From: Montifringilla adamsi | Taxonomy: Eukaryota > Chordata > Aves > Passeriformes > Passeridae | Direction: 5' to 3' | NCBI GenBank assembly: GCA_017590115.1 | Contig: JAGGNK010007460.1 | Location: 84,508 to 148,507, forward strand | DNA: 64,000 nucleotides | In this document: positions 10,574-38,083 of the stretch, piece after piece | Numbering within the stretch: the stretch's first letter is position 1 | Layout: the number at the start of each line of letters is the position of its first letter | Translations under genes and position numbers: made by a program | The notes under the pieces: model-generated | Database searches by the model: none | Seen by the model: the letters and a program-made list of their open reading frames with translations, nothing else | What the model was told of the DNA's origin: nothing

Positions 10574-13500
10574 CTAGGGGGGCTCCAGGTGCACCTCTGT
10601 GGGCTCTAGGTGGGCACCGGGCACCTCCAGGTGGGCACTGGTCATCGCCAAGGTGTCCAGGTGGGCACCGGGCACCTCCTCAGGGGTCTCCAGGTGGTCA
10701 GAGGGCACCTCTGATGTCTCCAGGTGGGCACTGGGCACCTCCATGGTCTGCAGGTGGACACTGGGCACCCCTGAAGTCTCCAGGTGAGCACTGGGCAGTT
10801 CTGACGTCTCCAGGTGGGCATCGGTCACCTCTGAGGTGTCCAGGTGGGCACTGGTCATCTCCGTGGTCTCCAGGTGGGCAGCGGTCACCTCTAAGGTCTC
10901 CAGGTGCACACTGGGCAGCTCTGTGGCCTCCAGATGGACGTGGACATCGGTCACCTCCTCCGTGGGTTCCAGGTGGGCATCGGGCACCTCCGACATGTCC
11001 AGGTGGGCATCGGTCACCTCTGACGTGTCCAGGTGGATATCAGTCACCTCTGCGGTCTCTAAGTGGACATTGGTCACCTCTGTGGTCTCCAGGTGGACAT
11101 TGGTCACCTCTGACGTGTCCAGGTGGTCATCGGTCACCTCTATGGGTTCCAGGTGGACACTGGGCAGTTCTGAGGTGTCCAGGTGGACATCGGTCACCTC
11201 TGAGGTGTCCAGGTGCTCATTGGTCACCTCTGAGGTTTTCAGGTGAGCACTGGGCAGCTCTGAGGTGTCCAGGTGGGCATCGGTCACCTCTGTGGTCTCC
11301 AGGTGGGCAGTGGTCACCTCTGCGGTCTCTAAGTGGACACTGGGCACCTCGGTGGTCTCCAGGTGGACACTGAGCACCTCTGACATGTCCAGGTGGGCAC
11401 TTGGCACCTCTGAGATCTCCAGGTGGACATCGGTCACCTCTGTGGTCTCCAGGTGGACACTGGGCACCTCGGCGGCCTGGAGCTGGACATTGGTCACCTC
11501 AGGTGGTGCTGGCAGCACCTGGAGCTGGACACCTGTGCCACATGAGGGTGGTGGCAGCACCTGGAGCTGGACGTTGGTGACACCTGAGGTCAGTGGCAGG
11601 GCCTGGAGCTGGACGTTGGTGACCTCACCTGCCTGGAGCTGGACACCTGTGCCACCTGAAGGTGGTGGCAGCACCTGGAGCTGGACATTGGTGACCTCAC
11701 CTGCCTGCAGCTGGACACCTGTGCCACCTGAAGGTGGTGGTAGCACCTGGAGCTGCACGTTGGTGACCTCAGGTAGTGACGGCAACACCTGGAGCTGGAC
11801 ATTGCTCACCTCACCTGCCTGCAGCTGGACACTGGTGACCTCAGGTGGTGCTGGCAGCACCTGGAGCTGGACATTGGTCACCTCCGAGGGTACAGGGAGC
11901 ACCTGGAGCCGCACCCCTGTCACACCTGCACCTGTCACACCTGCACCTGGCACACCAGTCACACCTACACCTGTGACCCCTGACAGACCTGTCATACCGG
12001 TCACACCTGCACTTGTCACACCTGCCACACCTGTCAGCTCCCCGCCTTGCACCTGGACATTGGTGACCTCTGGGGCCACCGGCAGCACCTGGAGCTGGAC
12101 ACCTGTCACACCTGTGACCCCTGTGACACCTGCGCCTGTCACCCCTCTCACACCTGTGAGTCCTGTGACACCTACACCTGTCGCACCTGTCACACCTCCA
12201 CTTGTAACACCTGTCACACCTACACCTGGGATGCCTGTGACACCTCTTATGCCTGTCACACCTGCCACCCCTACACCTGTCACACCTGCACCTGTCACAC
12301 CTGCTATACCTGTCACACCCGTCACACCTGCACCTGTCACACCTGTTACACTTGTCACACCTGTTATACCTGTCACACCTGCACCTGCCACACCTGTTAT
12401 ACCTGCCACACCTGCACCTGTCACACCAGTCACACCTGCACCTGCCACACCTGTTATACCTGTCACACCCGTCACACCTGTCACACCTGCACCTGCCACA
12501 CCCGTTATACCTGTCACACCTGTCACAGCTGTCACCCCTGCCACCTCAGCCACCTGCAGCTGCAGCCCAGCTGCCGCCCCCTCCTGCCCGGCGCCAGGTA
12601 CAAGCAGGACGCTCTGCCAGGTGCGCTGCCCCTTGCCCACCTGCGCCAGGTGCGGCCGGGCGGGGCCGGGCAGCAGCAGCACCTTGCGGGGGGAGGCGAC
12701 GCCGGGGACGGGCAGCAGCAGGTAAGCGGCGGCGGCGGGGGGCGGTGGGCTCTGGGGGCCGCGGCGCACCTGGGCCGCTCGTGGCCGGGCAGGTGACGCG
12801 CCAGCCCCGAGCCGTTCTTGAAGCTCTTGCCGCAGGTGAGGCAGCGGTGGGGCGGGGCCGGGGGCGGGGCCGCCGTCGCCGTCACCTCTTGCTCGGCGCA
12901 GGTGAGCCCCAGCGGCCTCCAGAGCGGCTCAGGTGAGGCCGCGGCGGGTGGGGAGGGGCCCTGCAGGTGCCGCTGCAGGCAGGTGTGCGAGGCCAAGGGC
13001 GCGGCGCAGGCGGGGCACTGCGGGGCGGGGCCGTGCGTGCGCCGGTGCAGGTGCAGGTTGGACGAGTGCGTGAAGCTCTTGCCGCAGGTGGCGCAGGTGT
13101 ACGGCCGCTCTCCCGTGTGCACCCGCAGGTGCTGCCGCAGGTTGGTGGCCTGAGCGAAGCCCTTCCCGCAGGTGCCGCAGGTGTGCGGGCGCTCACCTGT
13201 GTGGGTGTGGCGGTGGCGCCGCAGGCTGGAGGAGTTCTTGAAGGCCTTGGGGCAGGTGGGGCAGCGGTAGGGCCGCTCACCTGAGTGCTGCCGCAGGTGG
13301 TACTGGTAGTGCGACGCCCACTTGAAGGTGAGGCCGCACTGGGCGCACCTGAAGGCGCGCAGCCCCGTGTGCACGCGCAGGTGAGTCTGCAGCAGCGAGG
13401 AGCGCTTGAAGCTCTTGCCGCAGGTGGCGCAGGTGTAGGGGCGCTCACCTGTGTGGCCCCGCAGGTGGTAGAGGAGGGCGGAGGAGCCCTTGAAGGCCTT

Positions 13501-13655
13501 GGGGCACTCGGGGCACTTGTAGGGGCGCTCACCTGTGTGGCTGCGCAGGTGATGCGCCAGGCGCGAGGACCAGCGGAAGGATTTGCCGCACTCCCGGCAG
13601 GTGAAGGGCTGCTCGGGGGCACCTGCGGGGGGCGCCGGGCCCGCCATGGCCGCAC
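10574..13655 (-). CDS. ZNF628: Zinc finger protein 628 (apparent frameshift between finger block and tail)
   Basis: Nuclear C2H2 zinc-finger protein, presumed DNA-binding. ATG at 13647 in a GGCCATGG context, eight bases inside an exon whose acceptor reads CCCCCAG. Seven canonical fingers follow ([19 protein letters not shown] first), including the distinctive [19 protein letters not shown] finger; then a degenerate finger, a proline-rich linker and one last finger ([16 protein letters not shown]). From about 12770 the homologous reading continues in another frame through a TG/VTG-rich segment, [15 protein letters not shown] repeats and a long HLETSEVTD repeat, ending at 10574. Human ZNF628 has the same finger signatures and EVTTVQLQ repeats, and a similar length (about 1,050; here about 1,020 if joined). 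The last 360 residues have no mammalian counterpart known to me. Confidence 0.85.
10600..11510 (-). repeat. 30-bp coding minisatellite in the ZNF628 tail
   Basis: About thirty 30-base units in frame, encoding ten-residue repeats of type [20 protein letters not shown] and [10 protein letters not shown]. Each unit contains CAGGTG on the plus strand. Open over its full length on the minus strand. Confidence 0.8.
11920..12560 (-). repeat. CACACCTGT coding minisatellite (VTG repeat)
   Basis: Short units of CACACCTGTCA / CACACCTGCAC type. On the minus strand in the ZNF628 tail frame they read as [12 protein letters not shown] and related. It lies between the frameshift region and the VQLQ repeats. 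Confidence 0.8.
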
Positions 13656-14709
13656 CTGGGGGGACACGGCCGCAGGTGAGAGCCCAGACCTGAGACAGGT
13701 GAGAGCCCAGACCTGGGACAGGTGAGAGCCCAGATATTAAACATGGGGACAGGTGAGAGCCTGCACCTCACACAGGTGAGAGCCCAGACCGAGGACAGGT
13801 GAGAGCCCAGACCTGGGACAGGTGAGAGCACAGACAGGGGACAGGTGAGAGCCTGCACCTGACACAGATGAGAGCCCAGGCCTGGGGCAGGTGAAAGCCC
13901 AGATATTAAACATGGGGACAGGTGAGAGCCTGCACCTCATGCAGGTGAGAGCCCAGGCCTGACACAGGTGAGAGCACAGGCCTGGGACAGGTGAGAGCAC
14001 AGATATTAAACATGGAGACAGGTGAGAGCCTGCACCTGACACAGGTGGGACCCCAGACATGGAACATGGGGGACAGGTGAGAGCCCAGCAGGCTCAGCCC
14101 TGGGGGAGCAGGTGAGACCCCCCCAGACCAAGGGGACACAGGCACAGGTGAGAGCCCAGAGCTGAGACAGGTGAGAGCCTGCACCTGACACCACTCAGAA
14201 CCCAGACCTGGCACAGGTGAGAGCCCAGACGTGAGACACAGACACAGGTGAGAGCCCAAACCCGACACGGGGGGACAGGTGAGACCCCAAACCCAGCATA
14301 CAGGGACAGGTGAGTCCCCAGACCCAGCACAGGTGGGCAGGTGAGACCCCAGACCCAAAACATGGAAACAGGTAAGACACCAGTCACAGCATGGGGCAGA
14401 CTTGGGGCCAGGTGAGACCCCAGACCTGAAATGGGGGGGACAGGTGAGACCCCAGCCCCATCCCAGGTGTGCAGGTGAGACCCCAACCCCAACGGGGGGC
14501 ATGGCCAAACAGGGGGCGTGACTAAGCCGCAGTAAGCCCCGCCCTCCCTATAGGCCCCGCCCCGCCCCTCACCGCGCTCAGGCCCCGCCCCTTCCCCTCA
14601 GCCCCTGCAGGCCCCGCCTCCTCCAGGCCGGCCCCGCGCAGGCGCCGCCGCCGCGGCCCCGCCGCTTCCTCCTTCTCTTCCTCCTCCTCCTGCCCCGCTC
14701 CCCGCTCAC
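13656..14709 (-). repeat. ZNF628 5' intron filled with CAGGTGAGAGCC repeats
   Basis: Array of GGACAGGTGAGAGCCCAGACC units (about 24 bases, with a longer superunit including GATATTAAACATGG near 13735, 13910 and 14000). On the plus strand each unit looks like a splice donor. The array thins out near 14500 as the CpG island begins. Confidence 0.8.
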
Positions 14710-14971
14710 CTGCGGGGCTCGCGGGGGCTCCGCCGGGGCCGGAGCCGGGCCGTGACCGGGGTAGAACCGGGCCAGAACCGGGCCCGGCGCTGCCGCCGCC
14801 GCCGCGCAACGCCCGGGCCGCGCCGCCTCACGAGGCCACGCCCCCTCCGCCTCACGAGGCCACGCCCCCTCCGCATTCCCGCCTTCGCCGCCGCCAATCA
14901 GACCGCGCCTCATTGGGCCAGGCCACGCCCCTCCCCCGGAAACGCGCGCGGTGCACGCTGGGTAATGTAGT
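14710..14971 (-). promoter_or_regulatory. ZNF628: CpG-island promoter and non-coding exon 1 of ZNF628
   Basis: GC-rich block with many CpGs, two GAGGCCACGCCCC GC/CACC boxes, a CCAAT box (CGCCAATCAG near 14895) and, at 14953-14971, ACTACATTACCCAGCGTGC on the minus strand. The last fits the ZNF143/SBS consensus (ACTACAATTCCCAG type). A strong minus-strand donor (GCAG|GTGAGC) at 14710 would close a non-coding first exon that splices to 13655, eight bases before the ATG. Start site and exon length are inferred. Confidence 0.6.
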
Positions 14972-14999
14972 CCCGTGCCCCATCCCGTTCCAGCGGCTC

Positions 15000-15770
15000 T
15001 TACTGGCTTGTACTGGTCTGTACTGGTCTGTACTGGTCTGTACCGATTTTTGTAGGTTTTACTGGTTTGTACTGGTCGGTACTGGGTTGTACCGGCCAAT
15101 ACTGGTCTGTACTGGCTTGTACTGGTCCATACTGGTTTATACTGGTCCATACTGATCCGTACTGGTTTGTACTGGCTATACTGGTCCATACTGGTTTGTA
15201 CTGGTTTATACTGGTTTATACTGGTCCATACTGGTCCATACTGGTCCGTACCAGTCCATACTGGTCCATACTGGTCCATACTGGTTTATACTGGCCTGTA
15301 CTGGTCTATACTGGTTTATACTGGTCCATACTGGTCTATACTGGTACATACTGGTCCATACTGGTTTATACTGGTCCATACTGGTCTATACTGGTACATA
15401 CTGGTCTGTACTGGTTTACACTGGTCCGTACTGGTCTGTACTGGTCTGTACTGGTTTATACTGGTTCATACTGGTCCGTACTGGTCTATACTGGTTTTTA
15501 TTGAGTTTTTACGGGTTTATTTGGGTTTATACCGGTCCATACTGGTCCATACTGGTTTATACTGGTCCGTACTGGTTTTTACTGAGTTTTATTGAGTTTT
15601 TACTGGTTTTTACTGGTTTACACTGGTCCATACCGGTCCGTACTGGTCCGTACTGGTCCATACTGGTCCGTACTGGTCTATACTGGTCCATACTGGTCCA
15701 TACTGGTTTATACTGGTCCATACTGATCCGTACTGGTTTGTACTGGCTATACTGGTCCGGGAATCTCGGG
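15000..15770. repeat. TACTGGT decamer minisatellite
   Basis: About 75 tandem decamers of TACTGGTCTG / TACTGGTCCA / TACTGGTTTA. Same word as the array at 5865-7215 in the opposite orientation. It abuts the ZNF628 promoter. Confidence 0.9.
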
Positions 15771-16126
15771 GGTCCTGGGGTGGAATTTGGGGGGGATTTT
15801 GGGGAGCTCGGGGCGGATTTGGGAGATTTCGGGGGGTCCTGGGGGGATTTGGGGTCACCTGAGGCGTTTTGGGGGATTTGGGGGTTTTTGAGGTGACCCG
15901 AGAGGGTTTTGGGGGAGGTTTTTGGGGTTTTTGGGGTCCCCCAGCCATTTTTGGGGGGCATTTTGGGGTATTTGGGGTCACCTGAGTTGTTTTTGGGGGG
16001 ATTTTGGGGTCTTCCGAGCTGATTTTGGGGTGATTTAGGGGATTTTGGGTTTTTGGGGTTCCTCGAGCCACTGTTGGGGGTTTTTGGGGGGGATTTTTGG
16101 GGGTGTTTTGGGGTCCCCAGCCGTAC
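15770..16126. repeat. G-run array (TTTTGGGG type)
   Basis: Plus strand is rich in GGGG runs separated by T/A, with units such as GGATTTTGGGG. It is the likely intron or 3' flank after the membrane exon of the minus-strand SRCR gene. Two TTTATT words at 15497-15502 and 15516-15521 are possible minus-strand poly(A) signals. Cytoplasmic-tail exons could not be recognised here. Confidence 0.55.
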
Positions 16127-20662
<4,536 letters not shown>

Positions 20663-21443
20663 GGCAGGTGGGCTCAGGTGGGCTCAGGTGGGTTCAGGTG
20701 AGTTCAGGCGGGCTCAGGTGGGTTCAGGCGAGTTCAGGCACAGGTGAGTAGCTGTGGCCACCACAGGTGAGGTCTCAGGACAGGCTGAGCTGGGGAACAG
20801 GAGAGGGGAGGGGCCAGGGGAGGGGGAGGGGCCAGGTGAGGGAGAGGGGCCAGGTGAGGGCCCCCCCATGGTTTAAGGTCCCCGCACACACCTGAGCCAG
20901 GTGTCCGTCCCCAGGTGTCCCCCAGCCCCAATCCTCAGGTGTGTCCCCACGCCCAGGTGCTCCCCAGGTGTCCCCAGCCGCCCCCCCAGGTGTGTCCCCA
21001 TGTCCCCCCAGGTGTCCCCAGCTGTCCCAGGTGTGCCCCCCAGGTGTGTCCCCCCCTAAGGTGCCCCAGGTGACTCCAGGATTCCCCCCAGGTGTCCCTC
21101 ACCTGTCCCAGGTGTCCCGGTTCCGTTCCCGCTTTCCCGCAACGGCGGGGGCGGGGTTCCTGTGTGGGGGCGGAGCTATCCCGGTTTGGGGGCGGGGTTC
21201 CGATCTGGGGGCGGAGTCTCGCTTTGGGGGCGGGGCTATCTCTTGTGGAGGCGGGGCTGTCCCATGTAGGGGCGGGGCTCCGCTCTGGGGGCGGAGTTGT
21301 CCCGGTGTGGGGGCGGAGCCATCCCGCTCTGGGGGCGGGGTTCCGCTCTGGGGGCGGGGTTCCGCTCTGGGGGCGGGGCTATCCCGCTGTGGGGGCGGGG
21401 CTATCCCGCGTGGGGGCGGGGCTCTCCGGGCTCACCTGCGGCC
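20663..21443. promoter_or_regulatory. Bidirectional promoter region with GC-box array
   Basis: Intergenic space between the two divergent SRCR signal-peptide exons. The left half (20670-21115) is CAGGTG/CCCCAGG repeat. The right half (21139-21430) has about 14 tandem units of TCTGGGGGCGGGGTTCC type, each a GC box able to bind Sp/KLF factors. No TATA box is apparent. Confidence 0.6.
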
Positions 21444-33070
<11,627 letters not shown>

Positions 33071-33936
33071 GCTCACCTGGCGGGGCTCACCTGGGGCCTG
33101 GAACTCACCTGGAACTCACCTGGTGGGGCTCACCTGGGGACTGGAACCTCTCACCTGGCCGCTCTCACCTGGAATCCTCACCTGGAATCTGTTACCTGAA
33201 CTTCACCTGAAGCTCACCTGGCTGCTCTTACCTGGAATGTCTCACTCAAATCTCACCTGGAATCCTCACCTGGAATCCCTCACCTGAACCTCACCTGCAA
33301 ACCCTCACCTGGCCCCTCTCACCTGGAATCTCTCACTCAAATCTCACCTGGAATCTTCACCTGGCCACTCTCACTTGGAATCCCTCACCTGAACCTCACC
33401 TGCAAACCCTCACTTGGAGCCTCTCACCTGAAGCCCACCTGGCCGCTCTCACCTGGAATCCTCACCTGCAAACCCTCACCTGAACCTCTCACCTGGAGCC
33501 TCACCTGGCCGCCCTCACCTGGAATCTCTTACCTGAACTTCACCTGAACCTCACCTGAGCTTCTCACCTGGAATCCTCACCTGGACCTCACCTGGAAACT
33601 CCCACCTGAACCTCACCTGCAATCCCCACCTGGCTGCTCTCCCCCTGGCCTCTCTCACCTGGAATCTCTTACCTGAACCTCACCTGCAAACCCTCACCTG
33701 GGACCTCTCACCTGAACTCCTCACCTGGCCATTCTCACCTGGCCCCTCTCACCTGTTCTCACCTGGCCACTCTCAACTGGAATCCTCACTTGAACTCCTC
33801 ATCTGGCTGTTCTCACCTGGCCATCCTTACCTGGCCATCCTCACCTGTCTGCTCTCACCTGTCCGCTCTCACCTGGCCCCTCCCCCCCTTCAGCAGCCCC
33901 CGCGGGCTCAGGTGTCCCCGCACACCTGGGCAGGTG
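33071..33936 (+). repeat. CTCACCTGGAA array in the probable 3' UTR
   Basis: Roughly 70 CACCTG cores in units such as CTCACCTGGAATCCTCAC. It lies between the receptor stop codon and the poly(A) signal, so it is probably transcribed. Confidence 0.8.
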
Positions 33937-33942
33937 AATAAA
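33937..33942 (+). terminator. Poly(A) signal of the plus-strand SRCR gene
   Basis: AATAAA followed by TTAAAAATGG; first canonical signal after the stop codon at 33070. Confidence 0.6.
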
Positions 33943-34290
33943 TTAAAAATGGCGTCTGGAGCCTCCAGGTGTGAATTTTGGGGTTCCCCGTCCCCCCCAG
34001 GTGTGACAGGTGTGGATCTCAGGTGTTCCCAACCCTCCAGGTGTGAATGTGCTCCCATCCAGGTGTGAATTTTGGGAGGTTCCCACGCCCTCAGGCGCGA
34101 ATCTCAGGTGTTCCCACCCCCCAGGTGTGAATTTTGGGAGGTCTCCATGCCCCCAGGTGTGAATCTCAGGTGTTCCCACCCCCAGGTGTGCATTTTAGGG
34201 CTCTCCCCCTCCCCCCACCCACACCTGCCTGGTGACTCCGCCCCTGAAGCTCCAGGTGACACCGGCGATGACGTCATCAATTAACGATCC

Positions 34291-34296
34291 TTTAAT
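34291..34296 (-). terminator. Candidate poly(A) signal (ATTAAA) of the 11-finger gene
   Basis: Plus strand TTTAAT gives ATTAAA on the minus strand, a common variant signal. It is about 2.2 kb beyond the zinc-finger stop and faces the SRCR signal at 33937, so the two genes would be tail to tail. Confidence 0.35.
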
Positions 34297-36449
34297 GAAT
34301 GATCCAGGTGAGCCCTGCCCCCAGCGCTACAGGAAAGGTGGGACAGGTGCGCCCAGGTGGGCTCAGGTGTGCGCCAGATGAGCTCAAGGGAGCCCAGGTG
34401 GGCTCAGGTGTGCCCAGGTGAACCCCAGGTGAGCTCAGGTGGGCCCCAGGTGTTCCCCAGATTAGCTCAGGTGTGCCCAGGTGAGTCCCTGTCCCATTGT
34501 CCAAGAGGGAAAATCCAGGCCCTGGGAAGGCCCCGCCCCATCCAGGTGTGTCCCTGCCCCACTCAGGTGTGTCCCGCCCACTCCCAGGTGCACCTGGAGC
34601 TCCCCAAAACCCACACGAGCCATCCTGGGCTCAGGTGAGTGCCCAGGTGAGTGCCCAGGTGAGTCTCGCAGTGCTGGGCTCACACCTGGCCGCAGGTGAG
34701 TCCTGGGGGTGCCTCAGTTCCTCGTCCGCTGTCGGTGACGTCACAGCTCAGGTGAGGCCGTGCTGGGGCCCCTCACCTGCAGCTCAGGTGTCGCTGTCCA
34801 GGTGCTGCAGTTTGGGGTCCACACCTGGCCGGGATCCCTTCACCTGCAGCTCAGGTGTTGCAGTCCAAGTGTTGCTGCTGCAGCTTTTTGGGGTCCACAC
34901 CTGTCCAGGTGTGCAGTTCTAGGATTCCCACACCTGTCCAGGTGTGCAGTTCCAGGCCCATACACCTGTCCTGGGTCACAGCTCTGGGTTCCCGCACCTG
35001 TCCAGGTGTGCAGATTCAGGGTTCCCACACCTGGCGCTCAGGTGTCACTGTCCAGGTGTTGCTGCTGCAGTTTTGGAGTCCACACCTGTCCTGGCTCACA
35101 GATCTGGACTCCCCTCACCTGGGGCTCAGGTGTCGCTGTCCAGGTGTTGCTGCTGCAGTTTTTGGGCTCCAAAACCCATTTTTCTGAGTCCACACCTGTC
35201 CGGGCCACAGGTACCGCGTCCTTTCACCTGGGGCTTCATCCACGGGGCTCAGGTGCTCCAGGTGAAGATGCTGCACCTTTTTCAGGTGCACACCCATCCA
35301 GGTGATCACACCCAGGCCCCACACCTGTCCAGGTGTGCAGTTCCAGGCTCACACCTGTCCAGGTGTGCAGTTCCAGGCCCACACCTGTCCAGGTGTGCAG
35401 TTCCAGGCCCCCCACACCTGAGGCTCAGATGTGGCAGTCCAGGTGTTGCTGCTGAGCCTTTTTGAGGTCCAAAATCCTTTTTTTGGGTTCCACACCTGTC
35501 CTGGCTCATAGATCTGGAGTTCCCACACCTGAGGCTCAGGTGTTGCTGTCCAGGTGTTGCTGCTGCACCTTTCTGGGCTCCAAAACCCGTTTTTCTGAGT
35601 CCACACCTGTCTGGGCTCGCAGGTACCGAGTCCTTTCACCTGGGGCTTCATCCACGGGGCTCAGGTGCTCCAGGTGAAGATGCTGCACCTTTTTCGGGCG
35701 CTCACCTGTCCAGGTGACCACACCCAGCCCCACACCTGTCCAGGTGTGAAGTTCCAGGCTCACACCTGTCCTGGCATGCAGTTCTGGAGTTCCCACACCT
35801 GAGGCTCAGATGTTGCTGTCCAGGTGTTGCTGCTGCACCTTTCTGGGGTCCAAAACCCATTTTTCTGAGTCCACACCTGTCCGGGCCACAGGTACCGCGT
35901 CCTTTCACCTGGGGCTTCATCCACGGGGCTCAGGTGAAGATGCTGGACATTTTTCAGGTGCACACCCGTCCAGGTGAGCACACCCCCGCCCACACCTGTC
36001 CAGGTGTGCAGTTCCAGGGTTCCCACACCTGAAGCTCAGGTGTGACAGTCCAGGTCTTCCTGCTGCAGTTTCGGAGTCCACACCTGTCCAGGTGTGCAGT
36101 TCCAGGCCCACACCTGTCCTGGGATGCAGTTCTGGGGCTCCCACACCTGAGGCTCAGATGTGGCAGTCCAGGTGTTGCTGCTGAGCCTTTTTGAGGTCCA
36201 AAACCCTTTTTTTGGGTTCCACACCTATCCTGGCTCATAGATCTGGAGTTCCCACACCTGAGGCTCAGGTGTCGCATTCCAGGTGTTGCTGCTGCAGATT
36301 TTGGGCTCCAAACCCCATTTTTCTGAGTCCACACCTGTCCAGGCTCACAGGTACCGAGTCCTTTCACCTGGGGCTTCATCCACGGGGCTCAGGTGACGCC
36401 GCCACACCTTTCCAGGGCGCTCACCTGCGGGGGCCGCCCTCGCCCGCGC
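34297..36449 (-). repeat. Probable 3' UTR: inverted E-box dyads and a 300-400-bp higher-order repeat
   Basis: Many copies of CACACCTGTCCAGGTGTGCA, a perfect CACCTG-TC-CAGGTG dyad, embedded in four copies of a longer unit containing CTTTCACCTGGGGCTTCATC (near 35223, 35634, 35905 and 36361). The same unit also carries GTTGCTGCTGCAG modules. Repeated open frames occur but differ between copies and lack start or splice support. Confidence 0.7.
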
Positions 36450-38083
36450 TCAGGTGTCGCGGTGCACGCGCTGGTGCTGCAGCAGGTTGGAGGGGTGCGC
36501 GAAGCCCTTGGCGCACACCCCGCACTTGTAGGGCGTCTCGCCCGTGTGCACCTTCTCGTGCACGGCCAGGTACGCCAGGTCCTTGAAGAACTTGTGGCAG
36601 TGGCTGCACTGGTGCGGCCTCACCTGGCTGTGCACGCGCCGGTGCTGCAGCAGCAGCGAGGGCCGGGCGAAGGCCTTCCCGCACGCCTCGCACCCGTACG
36701 GCCGCTCGCCCGTGTGCGCCCGCTGGTGGATGGCCAGGTAGGACGACTGCTTGAAGGCCTTGCCGCAGGTGCGGCAGGCGAAGGGGCGCTCGCCCGTGTG
36801 CACGCGCTCGTGCGAGGCCAGCGCGTTGCTCTGCTTGAAGGCCTTGCCGCAGAGCGCGCACCTGAAGGGGCGGTCGCCCGTGTGCACGCGCTCGTGCACC
36901 TTCAGCGAGTGGCCGTAGGTGAAGCGCTTGCCGCAGACGCCGCAGGTGTGCGGCTTGTCCTGGCACCTGTGCCGCCGGTGCAGCAGCAGCGCGTTGGCCG
37001 CCGGGAAATCCTTGCCGCAGTCGCCGCACCTGAAGGGCTTGTCGGCCGCCAGGTGCGTCAGGGCGTGGCGCTGGCGCTCGTAGGGGGTTTTGAAGCCTTT
37101 GGCGCACCTGGGGCAGGCGAAGGGGCGCTCGCCGCTGTGGATGCGGCGGTGCTCCTGCAGGTTGGAGGAGCGCTTGAAGCGCTTCCCGCACAGGTCGCAC
37201 CTGTGCGGCCGCTCCTCCGTGTGCACCAGCCCGTGGCTCTTGAAGTCCGAGTGGCGCTTGAAGGTGGCGCGGCACAGGTGGCAGGTGTAGGGCCGCGCCT
37301 CCGTGTGCACCACCTGGTGGCTCAGCAGCTCCCAGGTGCGCTTGAAAGCTTTGTGGCACACGGGGCACTGGAAGGGCTTCTCGGCCACGATCACCTGGCG
37401 GATCTCCAGGTGAGCAGGTAGCTCTTCCTCCTCCTCTTCTTCCTCCTCCTCCTCCTCCTCACCCGGCGGGGTTTGCTCCTCCTCGTCACCCTCACCTGGC
37501 GCACCTGGCGCGCCCGAGCGGCCGCCCAGCACCAGCTTGGCGGTGGAGTAGACGCCGCGCTCGTCGATGAGCTGCACGAAGCCCGGCGTGGCCTCACCTG
37601 GCTCAGGTGAGGCGGCCTCGAGCCCCGGCGCACCTGGGTGGGCCCAGGGCAGCTGCAGGTGGGAGGGGCCGGGCTCGGCCGGGGGTGGGCGTGGCCGCAG
37701 GTAAAGGCGGGGCCGGCGGAGGTGGGAGGTGGAGGGGTCACCTGGAGAGGGGCGCACCTGGAGGGACGCACCTGGCTGGTGGCGCTGCTCTTCGTCACCT
37801 GGGTCTTCTTCGTCGTCGTCATCATCATCATCATCATCACCTGGATCTTCACCTGCATCTTCGTCACCTGGGTCTTCATCATCACCTGGATCTTCATCAC
37901 CTGGATCTTCCTCCTCACCTGGATCTTCCTCCTCACCTGGATCTTCACCTGTTCCTTCCTCCCCTGGTCCCTCCTCCTCCTCACCTGTCCCTCCTTCCTC
38001 CTCACCTGGCTGCTCCTCCTCCTCCTCCTCGGACAGGTGAGGGATCACCTGGGCAAAGGGGGAGTGCCCCTCCATGGCCACAC
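36450..38083 (-). CDS. Eleven-finger C2H2 zinc-finger protein with acidic N-terminus
   Basis: Single coding exon of 541 residues. ATG at 38075 (GGCCATGG context) eight bases inside an exon with acceptor TTTTCCAG. The N-terminal 230 residues are dominated by Glu/Asp-Pro-Gly repeats (EEEDPGDEDPGD) coded by CACCTGGATCTTC units. A conserved-looking FVQLIDERGVYSTAKLVLGG precedes a second acidic run and the fingers. Fingers 1-11 run from FQCPVCHKAFKRTWELLSHQ to YKCGVCAKGFAHPSNLLQHQ; finger 5 ends HRRHRC and is a C2HC variant. Linkers are HTGERP type. The LIDxxGV motif recalls ZNF524/580/581, which neighbour SSC5D in human, but I cannot assign an ortholog. Likely a nuclear DNA-binding regulator. Confidence 0.85.

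Noticed and set aside
35115..36379. Repeated frames beginning MKPQVKG..GTC
   Set aside because: They coincide with the higher-order repeat in the presumed 3' UTR; copies carry frameshifts relative to each other and no homology is recognised.
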